This document shows positions 56,568-64,000 of a DNA stretch of 64,000 nt, piece after piece. Numbering within the stretch: position 1 is the first letter of the stretch; every line of letters begins with the position of its first letter. Under the pieces are notes generated by a model. The model did no database searches. It was not told the origin of the DNA and saw only the letters and a list, made by a program, of their open reading frames with translations. A program made the position numbers and the translations under genes. The stretch is from AP-15 sp963701815 (lineage in GTDB: Bacteria; Pseudomonadota; Alphaproteobacteria; ATCC43930; CGMCC-115725), in NCBI GenBank assembly GCA_963701815.1, contig CAVPBN010000039.1:62001-126000 (forward strand), in the 5' to 3' direction.

Positions 56568-58394
56568 TCAGCCCGCAGCCGATGCGGCGTCGTCGATTGA
56601 GAGTTGCACCGCGTCGCCGCCGCGCCAGGTGTCGCGTCGCAGATGACCGGCAATGCGGAGCGCCGCTCCGCCGGTCACGGCAAGGAAATCGCCGAGCGGG
56701 GTTTCCGCCGCCCGAAAGGCGATCGCCCGCAGCGGCGCATTATCGGTCGGGTCGGCGAGCGGATCGGCCAACGTGCAGCGCAGATGGCCGCTGCCGACCA
56801 ACTCGGCATGGACGACGCGCAGACTCGGAAAGGCAAAGCGGGGTTCGGGGTTGGCGGCGCCGTAGGGCGCCAGCCGATCGAGCTGATCGATCAACTCGAT
56901 CCGCGCCGCACCGGCGGCGAGCACCCCGTCGAGGCGCAGTTCGGGCACCAGGGTCTCGCGCGCCAACCCGCGGCCCAATCGCTCGGCCAGAAAATCTCGC
57001 AGAGCGTCGACCTTCTCGGCCGCGACCGTGAACCCGGCCGCCATCGCGTGGCCGCCGCCGTCGAGCAGCAGTCCCGCCTGTCGCGCCGCGATCACCGCCG
57101 GGCCAAGCGGCAACCCCGGGATCGAGCGGCCTGAGCCCTTGCCGATCCCACCGTCCAAGGCAACCACGCAGGCCGGGCGCCCGTAACGCTCTTTGAGCCG
57201 GGCGGCGACGATGCCGATCACGCCCGGGTGCCAATTCTCGGCTGCGGCGAAGACCAGCGCCGGCGATTGCGGCGCCCCCTCGACCCTGGCGATCGCCTCG
57301 CCCAACACTCGCGCCTCGATCTCCCGGCGCTCGCGGTTGTACCCGTCGAGGCGCTGCGCCAGCTCGGCGGCCAGCGCCGGATCATCGGTCGCGAGCAACC
57401 GGGCGCCGAGATCGGCGGCGCCGACCCGGCCGCCGGCATTGACCCGTGGACCCAGCACAAAACCGAGATGGTAGGCGTCGAGCGGCTCGGTGACGGAGGC
57501 GATCGCGGCGAGCGCGGCCAGGCCCGGATTGGCGCCGCGGCGAGCGACCCTGATCCCCTGCGCAACCAGGGCACGGTTGAGGCCGGACAGCGGCACGACA
57601 TCGCAGACCGTGCCGAGCGCCACCAGATCGAGCCAACCGAGCAGATCGGGCTCGGCCCGGCCGGGCCCATACCAGCCGGCCCGCCGCAGCGCGCGATTGA
57701 CCGCGACGACCAGCAAAAACACGACGCCGACCGCGGCCAAAGCGCCATGCGGGCTGGTCTCGTCGAGGCGGTTCGGATTGACGATCGCAGCGGCGGTCGG
57801 CAGCAGCGGCTCGGCGACGTGATGATCGACGACGATCACCTCGAGCCCGGCCTCGGCCGCGGCGGCCAGCGGCAGATAGGCAGTGGTGCCGCAATCGACC
57901 GTGACGACGACTTTTATGCCTTCTTCGCCCAGGCGCAGCAGGGCCGGGGTATTCGGGCCATAGCCCTCGCGCCGGCGATCCGGCACATAGATGCGGGTCC
58001 GCGCCCCGACTGCGGCAAAAAACCTCGCCAGCAACGCCGCCGAGGTGGCGCCGTCGACATCGTAATCGCCGAAAACGGCGATCGTCTCGCCGACGGATAC
58101 TGCGCGCACCAATCGCGCCGCGGCATGATCGAGGTCGCGCAGATGCGACGGGTCGGGTAGCTGATCGCGCAACCGCGGAGCGAGAAAACCCGGCGCGTGG
58201 TCGAGATCGATCCCGCGCTGCGCCAGCAGCCGCCCGATGATTTCGGGCACCGCCAACCGCTCGGCGATCGCCTGTCCGTCCGCCCCGGCTCGGTCAACGC
58301 CGCCCCCGGCCGCTGCGCCGGCGCCGCGCAGACGCCAGCGACGCCCGCAAATCGAGTGTTCCACCCCCAACAAGGCGCCGCCCGCGCCATCCAT
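56568..58394 (-). CDS. recJ: single-stranded-DNA-specific exonuclease RecJ
   Basis: 608 residues of the 5'-3' single-strand exonuclease of recombination and mismatch repair. The DHH motifs are in order: VFGDYDVDGATSAALLARFF, VVTVDCGTT, VIVVDHHVAEPLLP and AAIVNPNRLDE. The DHHA1 motif, GGGHAMAAGFTV, lies near residue 450, and a C-terminal OB-like domain ends the protein. No frame break in 1.8 kb. It lies downstream of glpX with a repeat-bearing spacer. Confidence 0.95.
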   Translation of the reverse strand: MDGAGGALLGVEHSICGRRWRLRGAGAAAGGGVDRAGADGQAIAERLAVPEIIGRLLAQRGIDLDHAPGFLAPRLRDQLPDPSHLRDLDHAAARLVRAVSVGETIAVFGDYDVDGATSAALLARFFAAVGARTRIYVPDRRREGYGPNTPALLRLGEEGIKVVVTVDCGTTAYLPLAAAAEAGLEVIVVDHHVAEPLLPTAAAIVNPNRLDETSPHGALAAVGVVFLLVVAVNRALRRAGWYGPGRAEPDLLGWLDLVALGTVCDVVPLSGLNRALVAQGIRVARRGANPGLAALAAIASVTEPLDAYHLGFVLGPRVNAGGRVGAADLGARLLATDDPALAAELAQRLDGYNRERREIEARVLGEAIARVEGAPQSPALVFAAAENWHPGVIGIVAARLKERYGRPACVVALDGGIGKGSGRSIPGLPLGPAVIAARQAGLLLDGGGHAMAAGFTVAAEKVDALRDFLAERLGRGLARETLVPELRLDGVLAAGAARIELIDQLDRLAPYGAANPEPRFAFPSLRVVHAELVGSGHLRCTLADPLADPTDNAPLRAIAFRAAETPLGDFLAVTGGAALRIAGHLRRDTWRGGDAVQLSIDDAASAAG

Positions 58395-58424
58395 ATCGGC
58401 CCCTGACCCATGCTCTCCGCGGTC

Positions 58425-58520
58425 TCATCGTCGCCCCCGCGCGAGCGGGGGTCCAGGGGATGCCCCTCAACTCTTTGCCATCCCTCGATTCCCGCTCGCC
58501 CGGGAACGACGCGGAGGGGA
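58425..58520. repeat. intergenic palindromic repeat between glpX and recJ
   Basis: CGTCGCCCCCGCGCGAGCGG then GGGTCCAGGGG, and about 60 bases on CGATTCCCGCTCGCCCGGGA then ACGACG, form an imperfect inverted pair. The form, GTCxxCCCCGC..GCGGGG and CCCGC..GGGAACGAC, is a familiar alphaproteobacterial intergenic repeat. It may act as a terminator for glpX. Confidence 0.55.
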
Positions 58521-58533
58521 AGATCGCGAGGAA

Positions 58534-59529
58534 TCAGCGGGCGAAAGGGGCGAAGCTCTGCTTGCGGGTGAAGTCGTGCCGCGCCTCGACATAGCGGACC
58601 GTGCCGGTTTTCGAGCGCATCACCACCGAATGCGTCGAAGCGCCGCCGGAGAACCGCCGCACGCCCCTGAGCATCGTGCCACTGGTGACGCCGGTCGCGG
58701 CGAACATCACATCGCCCGAGGCCAAGTCCAGCAGCTTATATTTGCGGTCTAAATCGGCGATGCCCAGTTTCTCGGCGCGGCCGCGCTCATCGTCGTTGCG
58801 GAACAACAGCCGCCCCTGCATCTGACCGCCGATGCAACGCAACGCCGCCGCCGCCAATACCCCCTCCGGGGCGCCGCCCGAGCCGACATACATGTCGATC
58901 CCGGTTTCCGGGTCGGAGGTGGCGATGACGCCGCTGACATCGCCGTCCGAGATCAGGGCGATGCGCGCGCCGGCGGCGCGAACCTTGGCGATCAGCTCGG
59001 CATGCCGCGGCCGATCGAGGATGCAGACCACCAGATCGGCGACTTCGACTTTTTTCGCCCGGGCCAGATTGCGCATATTGACGATCGGCTCCTCGTCGAG
59101 ATCGACCAGATCCTCGGGCAGCCCGCCGCCGATCGCGATCTTGTCCATGTAGACGTCGGGGGCGTTCAGAAAGCCGCCGGCATCGGCCATCGCGATCACG
59201 GCAAGCGCGTTGGCGCCGCCTTTGGCGGTGATCGTGGTTCCTTCGAGCGGATCGAGCGCGATGTCGATCGGCGGGCCGTTGCCGGTGCCGACCTTCTCAC
59301 CGATATAGAGCATCGGCGCCTCGTCGCGTTCGCCCTCGCCGATGACGACGGTGCCGGCGATCGCCAGACTGTTCAGCGCCTCGCGCATCGCGTCGACCGC
59401 CGCCTGGTCTGCGGCCTTTTCATCGCCCCTGCCCATCAGCCGCGAGGCCGAGAGCGCTGCCGCCTCGGTCACCCGGACGACTTCCAGCGCGAGATTGCGA
59501 TCCATCTTCGACGTCGATGTCTCGGCCAC
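58534..59529 (-). CDS. glpX: class II fructose-1,6-bisphosphatase
   Basis: 331 residues. Dephosphorylates fructose-1,6-bisphosphate in gluconeogenesis (and sedoheptulose-bisphosphate in some autotrophs). The metal and substrate motifs VVIGEGERDEAPMLYIGEKV, IALDPLEGTTITAKGGANAL and VGSGGAPEGVLAAAALRCIG are complete. The GTG at 59529 with GAGGAGG upstream is chosen; the longer frame up to 59715 is not conserved. It is divergent from the SMP-30-like gene. Confidence 0.95.
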   Translation of the reverse strand: MAETSTSKMDRNLALEVVRVTEAAALSASRLMGRGDEKAADQAAVDAMREALNSLAIAGTVVIGEGERDEAPMLYIGEKVGTGNGPPIDIALDPLEGTTITAKGGANALAVIAMADAGGFLNAPDVYMDKIAIGGGLPEDLVDLDEEPIVNMRNLARAKKVEVADLVVCILDRPRHAELIAKVRAAGARIALISDGDVSGVIATSDPETGIDMYVGSGGAPEGVLAAAALRCIGGQMQGRLLFRNDDERGRAEKLGIADLDRKYKLLDLASGDVMFAATGVTSGTMLRGVRRFSGGASTHSVVMRSKTGTVRYVEARHDFTRKQSFAPFAR

Positions 59530-59786
59530 GGCTATCCTCCTCTTTTTTGGTCGGCGGCAGTGATCATCGGAGCCAAATCGATAACAGCCTATCGACGCGA
59601 AAACACTGTCCCGGCAACCGCGGCCGACCATCGAGGCGGCGCGGCGGTCGGCCCGATGCTCGGAGCCTAAGCCGCCCGGTCCGGCGCGGTCAATGTCGGT
59701 CCGGCGAACGAGCAAGGCCGGGCGAAATCTGTATGATGATCACCGCGCGCGGCGAACGGCGCGCCGATCATGGGAGGGACCGGGAT

Positions 59787-60866
59787 ATGAGGACGATCAT
59801 TGCCGCGGGCCTGTTCGTCGCCGCTGCGGCGGCGATCGGCGGCAGCGCACCGTCAGCGGCGGCGGCGGAACCCTGCACCGCCGCCGGCAGGCTCGGTTTT
59901 GTCTGCGGGCCGTTGAACTCGGAAGACCTGGTCCAGGTGCCCGGCACCCAATGGATCGTGGCCAGCGGCATGGACGGCGGCGCCGCCGGCCCGCGCGGCG
60001 GCCTGCATCTGGTCGATGCCCGGGACAAGTCGTGGAAAACGCTGTTTCCGGGCTCCAGGCCGCAGGTAAAATGGGACAAGGCGCTCTACGGCGACTGCCC
60101 GAGCCCGCCCGATCTCAGCAAATTTTCGGCGCACGGCCTCAATCTGCGCCGCGGCGGCAACAACGCCGATACGCTGTACGTGGTCAATCACGGCGGCCGG
60201 GAATCAATCGAAATCTTCGTGCTCGACGCCAAAGGCGCGGAGCCCACCGTGACCTGGGTCGGCTGCGCGGTAATGCCGGACCGCACCTGGCCCAACGCGG
60301 TGGCGCCGACACCGGGAGGCGGCATGGTGGTCACCGACATGTTCGATCCGAAGGACCCCAAAGCTCCTGCCAAGCTGGCAGCGGGCGAGGAGACCGGAGC
60401 GGTATACGAATGGCAGCCGCATCGGGGCTTCAAGCTGGTTCCGGGCAGCCGGATGTCCGGCAACAACGGCATCGAGGTGTCGCGCGACGGCAAATGGATC
60501 TACGTCGCGGCCTGGGGCAACAAGGCGGTGGTCCGCCTGTCGCGGGGCGGCGGCGCACCGGCCACGCGGCTGCCGGTCGGCTTTCTCGCCGACAATCTGC
60601 GTTGGGCGCCCGACGGTTCGCTGATGGTCGCCGGCCAGGATGTTCCGGCAAAAGAGGTATTCGCCTGCTTCGAAAGCCATTCCCCGCGCTGCACGCAACC
60701 CTGGCGCATCGTCAAATGGGATACCACGGCGATGAAAGTGACGCCGGTGGTCAGCGAGAAGGGCGATCCGGAGTTCGGCGACGCGACGGTCGGGCTCGCG
60801 GTCGGCGACGAGATGTTCGTCGGCACCTTCCGCGGCGATCGGATTGCGTATTTCTCGCTCAAATAG
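59787..60866 (+). CDS. secreted SMP-30/gluconolactonase-like beta-propeller protein
   Basis: 359 residues. A clear signal peptide (MRTIIAAGLFVAAAAAIGGS then APSAAAAE) sends it to the periplasm. The mature part has propeller-type strands such as NADTLYVVNHGGRESIEIFV, VTDMFDPKDPKAPAKLAAGE, MSGNNGIEVSRDGKWIYVAA and FLADNLRWAPDGSLMVAGQD, as in SMP-30, strictosidine-synthase-like and paraoxonase-like lactonases. Substrate unknown. ATG 59787 has GGGAGG ten bases upstream; the longer frame from 59517 is antisense to glpX. Confidence 0.82.
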   Translation: MRTIIAAGLFVAAAAAIGGSAPSAAAAEPCTAAGRLGFVCGPLNSEDLVQVPGTQWIVASGMDGGAAGPRGGLHLVDARDKSWKTLFPGSRPQVKWDKALYGDCPSPPDLSKFSAHGLNLRRGGNNADTLYVVNHGGRESIEIFVLDAKGAEPTVTWVGCAVMPDRTWPNAVAPTPGGGMVVTDMFDPKDPKAPAKLAAGEETGAVYEWQPHRGFKLVPGSRMSGNNGIEVSRDGKWIYVAAWGNKAVVRLSRGGGAPATRLPVGFLADNLRWAPDGSLMVAGQDVPAKEVFACFESHSPRCTQPWRIVKWDTTAMKVTPVVSEKGDPEFGDATVGLAVGDEMFVGTFRGDRIAYFSLK

Positions 60867-61076
60867 CCCTTTGGCGACGTAGTCCGAGGCGTCGGGGACC
60901 GGCCGAGAGGGTCGCCGCCAATCGCGGCTCGAACTCGTCGGCCGCGCGGCGACCCGAAACCGCTGTTTCCCGACCAGCGCCTTGTGGGATGATCGGCCGA
61001 CGATATGGTAATCTCGGCGACTGCGTGCTTCTCCTGCAGCAGCGGCCTATTTTTTCGACAGCGAGGGGTGGAGACC

Positions 61077-61823
61077 ATGGCTTACGAAGGCATGATTGCG
61101 GAAACGATCACGATCAACGGCGACAAGGGAGAACCGATCTCGGCCTATGTGGCGCGGCCGTTGGGTCCGGGTCCATTCCCCGGGATGGTATTGCTGCATC
61201 ATGCGCCGGGCTGGGACGAGTGGTACCGCGAGGCCACCCGCAAATTCGCGCACCACGGCTATGCGGCGATCAGCCCGAACCTCTATCACCGCGCCGGCGA
61301 AGGCAAAGCCGACGACGTCGCCGCCAAGGTGCGCGCCGAGGGCGGCGTCCCCGATGCCCAGGTGATCGGCGACACGGAAGGCTCGGTCACGTGGCTGCGC
61401 GCCCAGCCCTGGCTCAACGGCAAGGTCGGGGTCTTCGGCACCTGCTCGGGCGGGCGGCAGACCTTTCTGTTCGCCTGCCACACCAAAGGCATAAACGCCG
61501 CCTGCGAGCTGTGGGGCGGCCGGGTGGTGATGAGCAAGGAAGAGCTGAACCCGAAGCAGCCGACCGCGCCGATCGAGTTCACCAAAAACCTGTCCTGCCC
61601 ATTGCTCGGCCTGTTCGGCAACGAGGATCGGGCACCGACCCCGGAGCAGGTCAACCAGCACGAGGCCGAACTCAAGAAACACGGCAAGCAGTACGAGTTT
61701 CATCGCTACGACGGCGCCGGACACGGTTTCTTCTACTACGACCGGCCGGCTTACCGGATCGAACAGGCGGTGGACGGCTGGCAAAAGGTGTTCGCGTTCC
61801 TGCACAAGCACCTGTCCAAATAA
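61077..61823 (+). CDS. dienelactone hydrolase family protein
   Basis: 248 residues of an alpha/beta hydrolase of the dienelactone type, which opens lactones formed from chlorocatechols and similar ring-fission products. The nucleophile is a Cys in GVFGTCSGGRQTFLFA (GxCxGG), the Asp region is LLGLFGNEDRAPTP and the His is in YDGAGHGFFYYDRPAYR. HHAPGWDEWYREATRKFAHH is typical of the family. The true start is ATG 61077 after GGGGTGG; the extension to 61005 has no match. It is followed by the DUF6295 gene nine bases later, so they form an operon. Confidence 0.92.
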   Translation: MAYEGMIAETITINGDKGEPISAYVARPLGPGPFPGMVLLHHAPGWDEWYREATRKFAHHGYAAISPNLYHRAGEGKADDVAAKVRAEGGVPDAQVIGDTEGSVTWLRAQPWLNGKVGVFGTCSGGRQTFLFACHTKGINAACELWGGRVVMSKEELNPKQPTAPIEFTKNLSCPLLGLFGNEDRAPTPEQVNQHEAELKKHGKQYEFHRYDGAGHGFFYYDRPAYRIEQAVDGWQKVFAFLHKHLSK

Positions 61824-61831
61824 CTCCCGGA

Positions 61832-62110
61832 ATGTGCACTTCGATCGTCGAGATCGTCGGCGCCGACGGCGCCGGCAAGGGTGGTGACGGGTGGTTCAGG
61901 CTCACCCACTCGGTGGTGTCCTACGACCACCCGCACCACGCTCTGCTCGAGGAGGCGATCACCATCGATTTCGTGAACTCGGCGCTCGCGCCCGGCACGC
62001 GGGTCGCCGTCGAACTGACGCTGGAGTCGGCCAAGGAGTTGAGCAGCGCGCTGGCGCGGGCGATAGCGGCAGCCGAGATCGAGGAAAGCGGACGTTTGCG
62101 CAAGCCTTGA
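61832..62110 (+). CDS. DUF6295 family protein
   Basis: 92 residues from ATG 61832: MCTSIVEIVGADGAGKGGDG, WFRLTHSVVSYDHPHHALLE and EAITIDFVNSALAPGTRVAV. The pattern MCTxIVE..G.GKG..GWF..T...V.YDHP.HA..E.A..IDFVN is that of the small DUF6295 family, whose function is unknown. The Cys at position 2 and the conserved His pair (DHPHHA) could bind a metal. It sits in the tail of a much longer artefactual frame that spans two other genes, so it is easily missed. Confidence 0.8.
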   Translation: MCTSIVEIVGADGAGKGGDGWFRLTHSVVSYDHPHHALLEEAITIDFVNSALAPGTRVAVELTLESAKELSSALARAIAAAEIEESGRLRKP

Positions 62111-62324
62111 GGCCGGACCCGGCATTCGTTCGGGCCGATACCCGAGAGGCTTGCGCCGACCGGCGCAGCCCTTCGATCGATCCGCGAGAGGCCGTCTCGG
62201 GATCACCGGGCGGGAAAACGCGCCGCAGCCGGACCGGCGGTGCACAGAATTCGGCGAGGTCCTCGACCTCGCCGACACCGCCTACGCCAGGAGCCGGCCT
62301 GTTCCCGGGCAAGGCGCGGCGGCG

Positions 62325-62852
62325 TTACGGCGCCAATGCGCCGGCGAGAATCTCGCGTGCGGGCGGGGTCCCGTCCAACGGGCGTAGGGTCCGCCGCCTG
62401 ATCTTCCAGCCCGCCCCGGTGCGCACGAACTCCCAGCGATTGGCTGAAACGCGATGCACGTGGAAGCCGCGCGACGAGCCATGATTGGGGACATCGAAGA
62501 GCGGACCGACAAAGTCCGGCACCAGGATCTGCAGATAGGAGATTGCAAAGGCGGTGTCGCCGGTGATCCGCACATACGGCAAGCCGGCAAAATGCGCGAT
62601 CCCCTGCTCGATCGCCCGGCGGTGCTCGGGGTTCGCCGAGCCGCCGGCGATCGCCGCCGCCCCGGTCGGCCGCGGGAACTCGGCGCCGCGGTCGAACTCG
62701 CCGTCCTCTACCCACACCGAGGCGGTGTAATCGCCGGCGCCGGTGTCGGCGCTCGGCGGATGGCTGGCGATCAGGTCGTAGATCTCGAACCGGTCCTCGA
62801 TCAGGCGAAGCCGTTGCTCGAGCGTTCTGCCGTCATCGGCGTGGGCTGCCAT
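62325..62852 (-). CDS. nuclear transport factor 2 (SnoaL-like) family protein
   Basis: 175 residues with the SnoaL-like NTF2 fold: LEQRLRLIEDRFEIYDLIAS, then DTGAGDYTASVWVEDGEFDR, EHRRAIEQGIAHFAGLPYVR and HVHRVSANRWEFVRTGAGWK. Members serve as cyclases, isomerases or dehydratases in small-molecule metabolism; the exact job is unknown. ATG 62852 follows GGAGGGACC. Next upstream on the same strand are an amidohydrolase stump and an HD-domain gene, so it belongs to a catabolic operon. Confidence 0.85.
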   Translation of the reverse strand: MAAHADDGRTLEQRLRLIEDRFEIYDLIASHPPSADTGAGDYTASVWVEDGEFDRGAEFPRPTGAAAIAGGSANPEHRRAIEQGIAHFAGLPYVRITGDTAFAISYLQILVPDFVGPLFDVPNHGSSRGFHVHRVSANRWEFVRTGAGWKIRRRTLRPLDGTPPAREILAGALAP

Positions 62853-62907
62853 TTGGTCCCTCCGTCGGGGAAGTCGACGCGGCCGAACCGGCGGCCCCGG
62901 CGACCGG

Positions 62908-63012
62908 TCAGGCGGACCAGTTATAGAGCCGCTGGAGCGTACCGCCCATCAGCGCCGCGCGTTCGCTGTCGGAAAGACGGTCGGTGACGCGAAACGCTTC
63001 GACCCCTGCTCT
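62908..63012 (-). pseudogene. amidohydrolase family protein, C-terminal remnant
   Basis: Read on the minus strand, the stretch ending in TGA at 62910-62908 gives GVEAFRVTDRLSDSERAALM then GGTLQRLYNWSA. LSDxERAALMGGTxxRLYNW is the conserved C-terminus of amidohydrolase-2 (ACMSD-like) decarboxylases or hydrolases. Nothing of the roughly 300 preceding residues is found before the HD-domain gene, so all but the last 35 codons are lost. The stump lies between the NTF2-like and HD genes in the operon order expected for a catabolic cluster. Confidence 0.65.
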
Positions 63013-63087
63013 CAGGCGTGAGCCTGGGCATCCGATGTCGGCGTGGTTCGCACCCCTTCCCCGGAATTCTCCCTCGGCCGCTCGACC

Positions 63088-63851
63088 TTACAGGTACTTC
63101 GCCGGGCGGATCATCGCCCGCCACATATGGGCGACCGGGCTGTTGTCAAAACCGAGGCCCTCAGTTCCGGCTGGCGGAAATTGCGGCCGACGATGTCGGT
63201 GAACTCCTCGAGCTCGACATGCACATTGGGGTCGAACGAGTAGATGTCGTGCACGGTGATCTGCCGGCCCGACATATACCATTTGTGGTCCCGCATCCGC
63301 TTGTAGTCTTCTTCGATGTAAGGGTCGGGACGGTATTCCTGGCCGAACGAGGTGATGTAGGAGTGCGGATATTCGTAGCCGACCGAATCGTCGGGATAGA
63401 AGCGCAGCACCTGATGGGCGCGGATCGCCCAGGTCACTTCCTCGTCGACATAGGGCTCGACCAGCTGCGCGCCCCAATAGCCGTGGTCGCCGCGGATGAA
63501 GCCGATCGTCGAAATGTCGTGCAGCAGGCAGGCGAGCACCATCTTTTCCGGCAAATCGGCCTTGACCGCGTGCCGGGCGCTTTGCAACAGGTGCATGCAC
63601 GGGCCGAAGCGGTATTTGAAGAAGTCCATCAGGGTCGGCCGTTCCGGCATCGCCGGCAGCCGCGGGTCGTCGCCCATCAGGACGCGCGCGTTCGGGTTGT
63701 CCTTCATCAGCGCGCCGGCGTTCGGCGCCGGGCCCATATCGCCCTCGGCCATGCTGTAGAGCCGCGACTTGATGACGATGTAGTCGAGCTCTCGCGCCAT
63801 CTTGGCTTCGAGCGCATCGGCGCGCTGCGACAGACTGATCACGTCGTTCAC
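63088..63851 (-). CDS. HD domain-containing protein, frameshifted near the C-terminus as read
   Basis: About 253 residues from GTG 63851 (GGAGAC upstream). The metal-binding HD motif is in MVLACLLHDISTIGFIRGDH with a preceding His (LLQSARHAVKADL) and later His (WAIRAHQVLRFY). HD proteins are metal-dependent phosphohydrolases or oxygenases; this subgroup occurs in catabolic operons and its reaction is unknown. The frame departs from the family after GRNFRQP near 63165. In the next frame it resumes as EGLGFDNSPVAHMWRAMIRP then AKYL and stops at 63088, consistent with a two-base gain or one-base loss. Confidence 0.8.
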
Positions 63852-64000
63852 CGCTTGTCTCCTCGATACTCCGGTTCGGACAGATGTTAACAGAAAGGGT
63901 TCGGTCGCCGCATGCGCATTCGATACCCCCGCGCCCTTCGATCGCGTCCGCCGAAGGTTTCGGTCGCCCTTGCGGTCCGAGCGGTCCTCATACGGAGTTT

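Noticed and set aside
59693..62110. Plus-strand frame of 805 codons taken as one protein
   Set aside because: Runs out of phase through the SMP-30-like and dienelactone hydrolase genes; only its last 92 codons (DUF6295) look real.

Overview
The window is high-GC DNA from an alphaproteobacterium. The evidence is the lpxK-waaA-acyltransferase-msbA lipid A block, cobS/cobT of aerobic cobalamin synthesis next to a J-domain protein, a fused cysNC, a TPP-riboswitch-controlled thiC, a CIRCE-controlled groESL and REP-like intergenic palindromes. The mix of soil-type catabolic enzymes with NnrS and CBS relics of denitrification clusters fits Hyphomicrobiales or Rhodospirillales. The genus cannot be named from the sequence alone.

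Layout. 1-8.2 kb: class II aldolase (cut by the edge), acyl-CoA-dehydrogenase-fold monooxygenase, cysK, YqgE/AlgH, peroxiredoxin, asparaginase, NrtS-like protein, ketopantoate-reductase-like protein, and an isocitrate-lyase/PEP-mutase-fold enzyme. 8.3-12 kb: tonB-exbD-exbB, the stump of a TonB-dependent receptor, a Fur/Zur regulator, then truncated HpcH/HpaI aldolase and alpha-E (DUF403) genes. 12-15 kb: transglutaminase, a dCache sensor without an output domain, and aquaporin. 15-20.7 kb: an IS4-type relic and the lipid A/Kdo/export operon. 20.7-28.2 kb: extradiol-dioxygenase-like protein, a lower-GC methyltransferase, luciferase-like monooxygenase, VOC, Nudix, and thiC with its riboswitch. 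28.2-36.1 kb is an accessory, decayed zone: MFS and NnrS relics, DUF488, a frameshifted CBS protein, a broken restriction-modification pair, DUF2721, SDR, three degenerating copies of a small membrane-protein family, and a possible polymorphic toxin. 36.2-46 kb is mostly core: cobT, cobS, J protein, groEL/groES, an active-site-less S1C protease, and cysD-cysNC. 46-56 kb: UDP-sugar genes (uxs, ugd, galE), a glycosidase-glycosyltransferase fusion, an ABC exporter and an M23 peptidase. This looks like one exopolysaccharide or glycan assembly and export locus. 56-64 kb: DUF4337, recJ, glpX, SMP-30-like protein, dienelactone hydrolase, DUF6295, an NTF2-like protein, an amidohydrolase stump and an HD-domain protein.

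Two features cut across the layout. First, many otherwise well-conserved genes (cysK, asparaginase, cysD, the ABC exporter, DUF4337, the SAM methyltransferase and others) are broken by one single-base indel, nearly always an insertion, and thiC carries a compensating +1/-1 pair. Housekeeping genes are hit as well as accessory ones, so residual sequencing error is as likely as real decay. Second, several genes survive only as truncated stumps (TonB receptor, HpaI aldolase, alpha-E protein, MFS, NnrS, amidohydrolase, IS4). Single-base errors cannot explain these; they point to real deletions or to assembly collapses.
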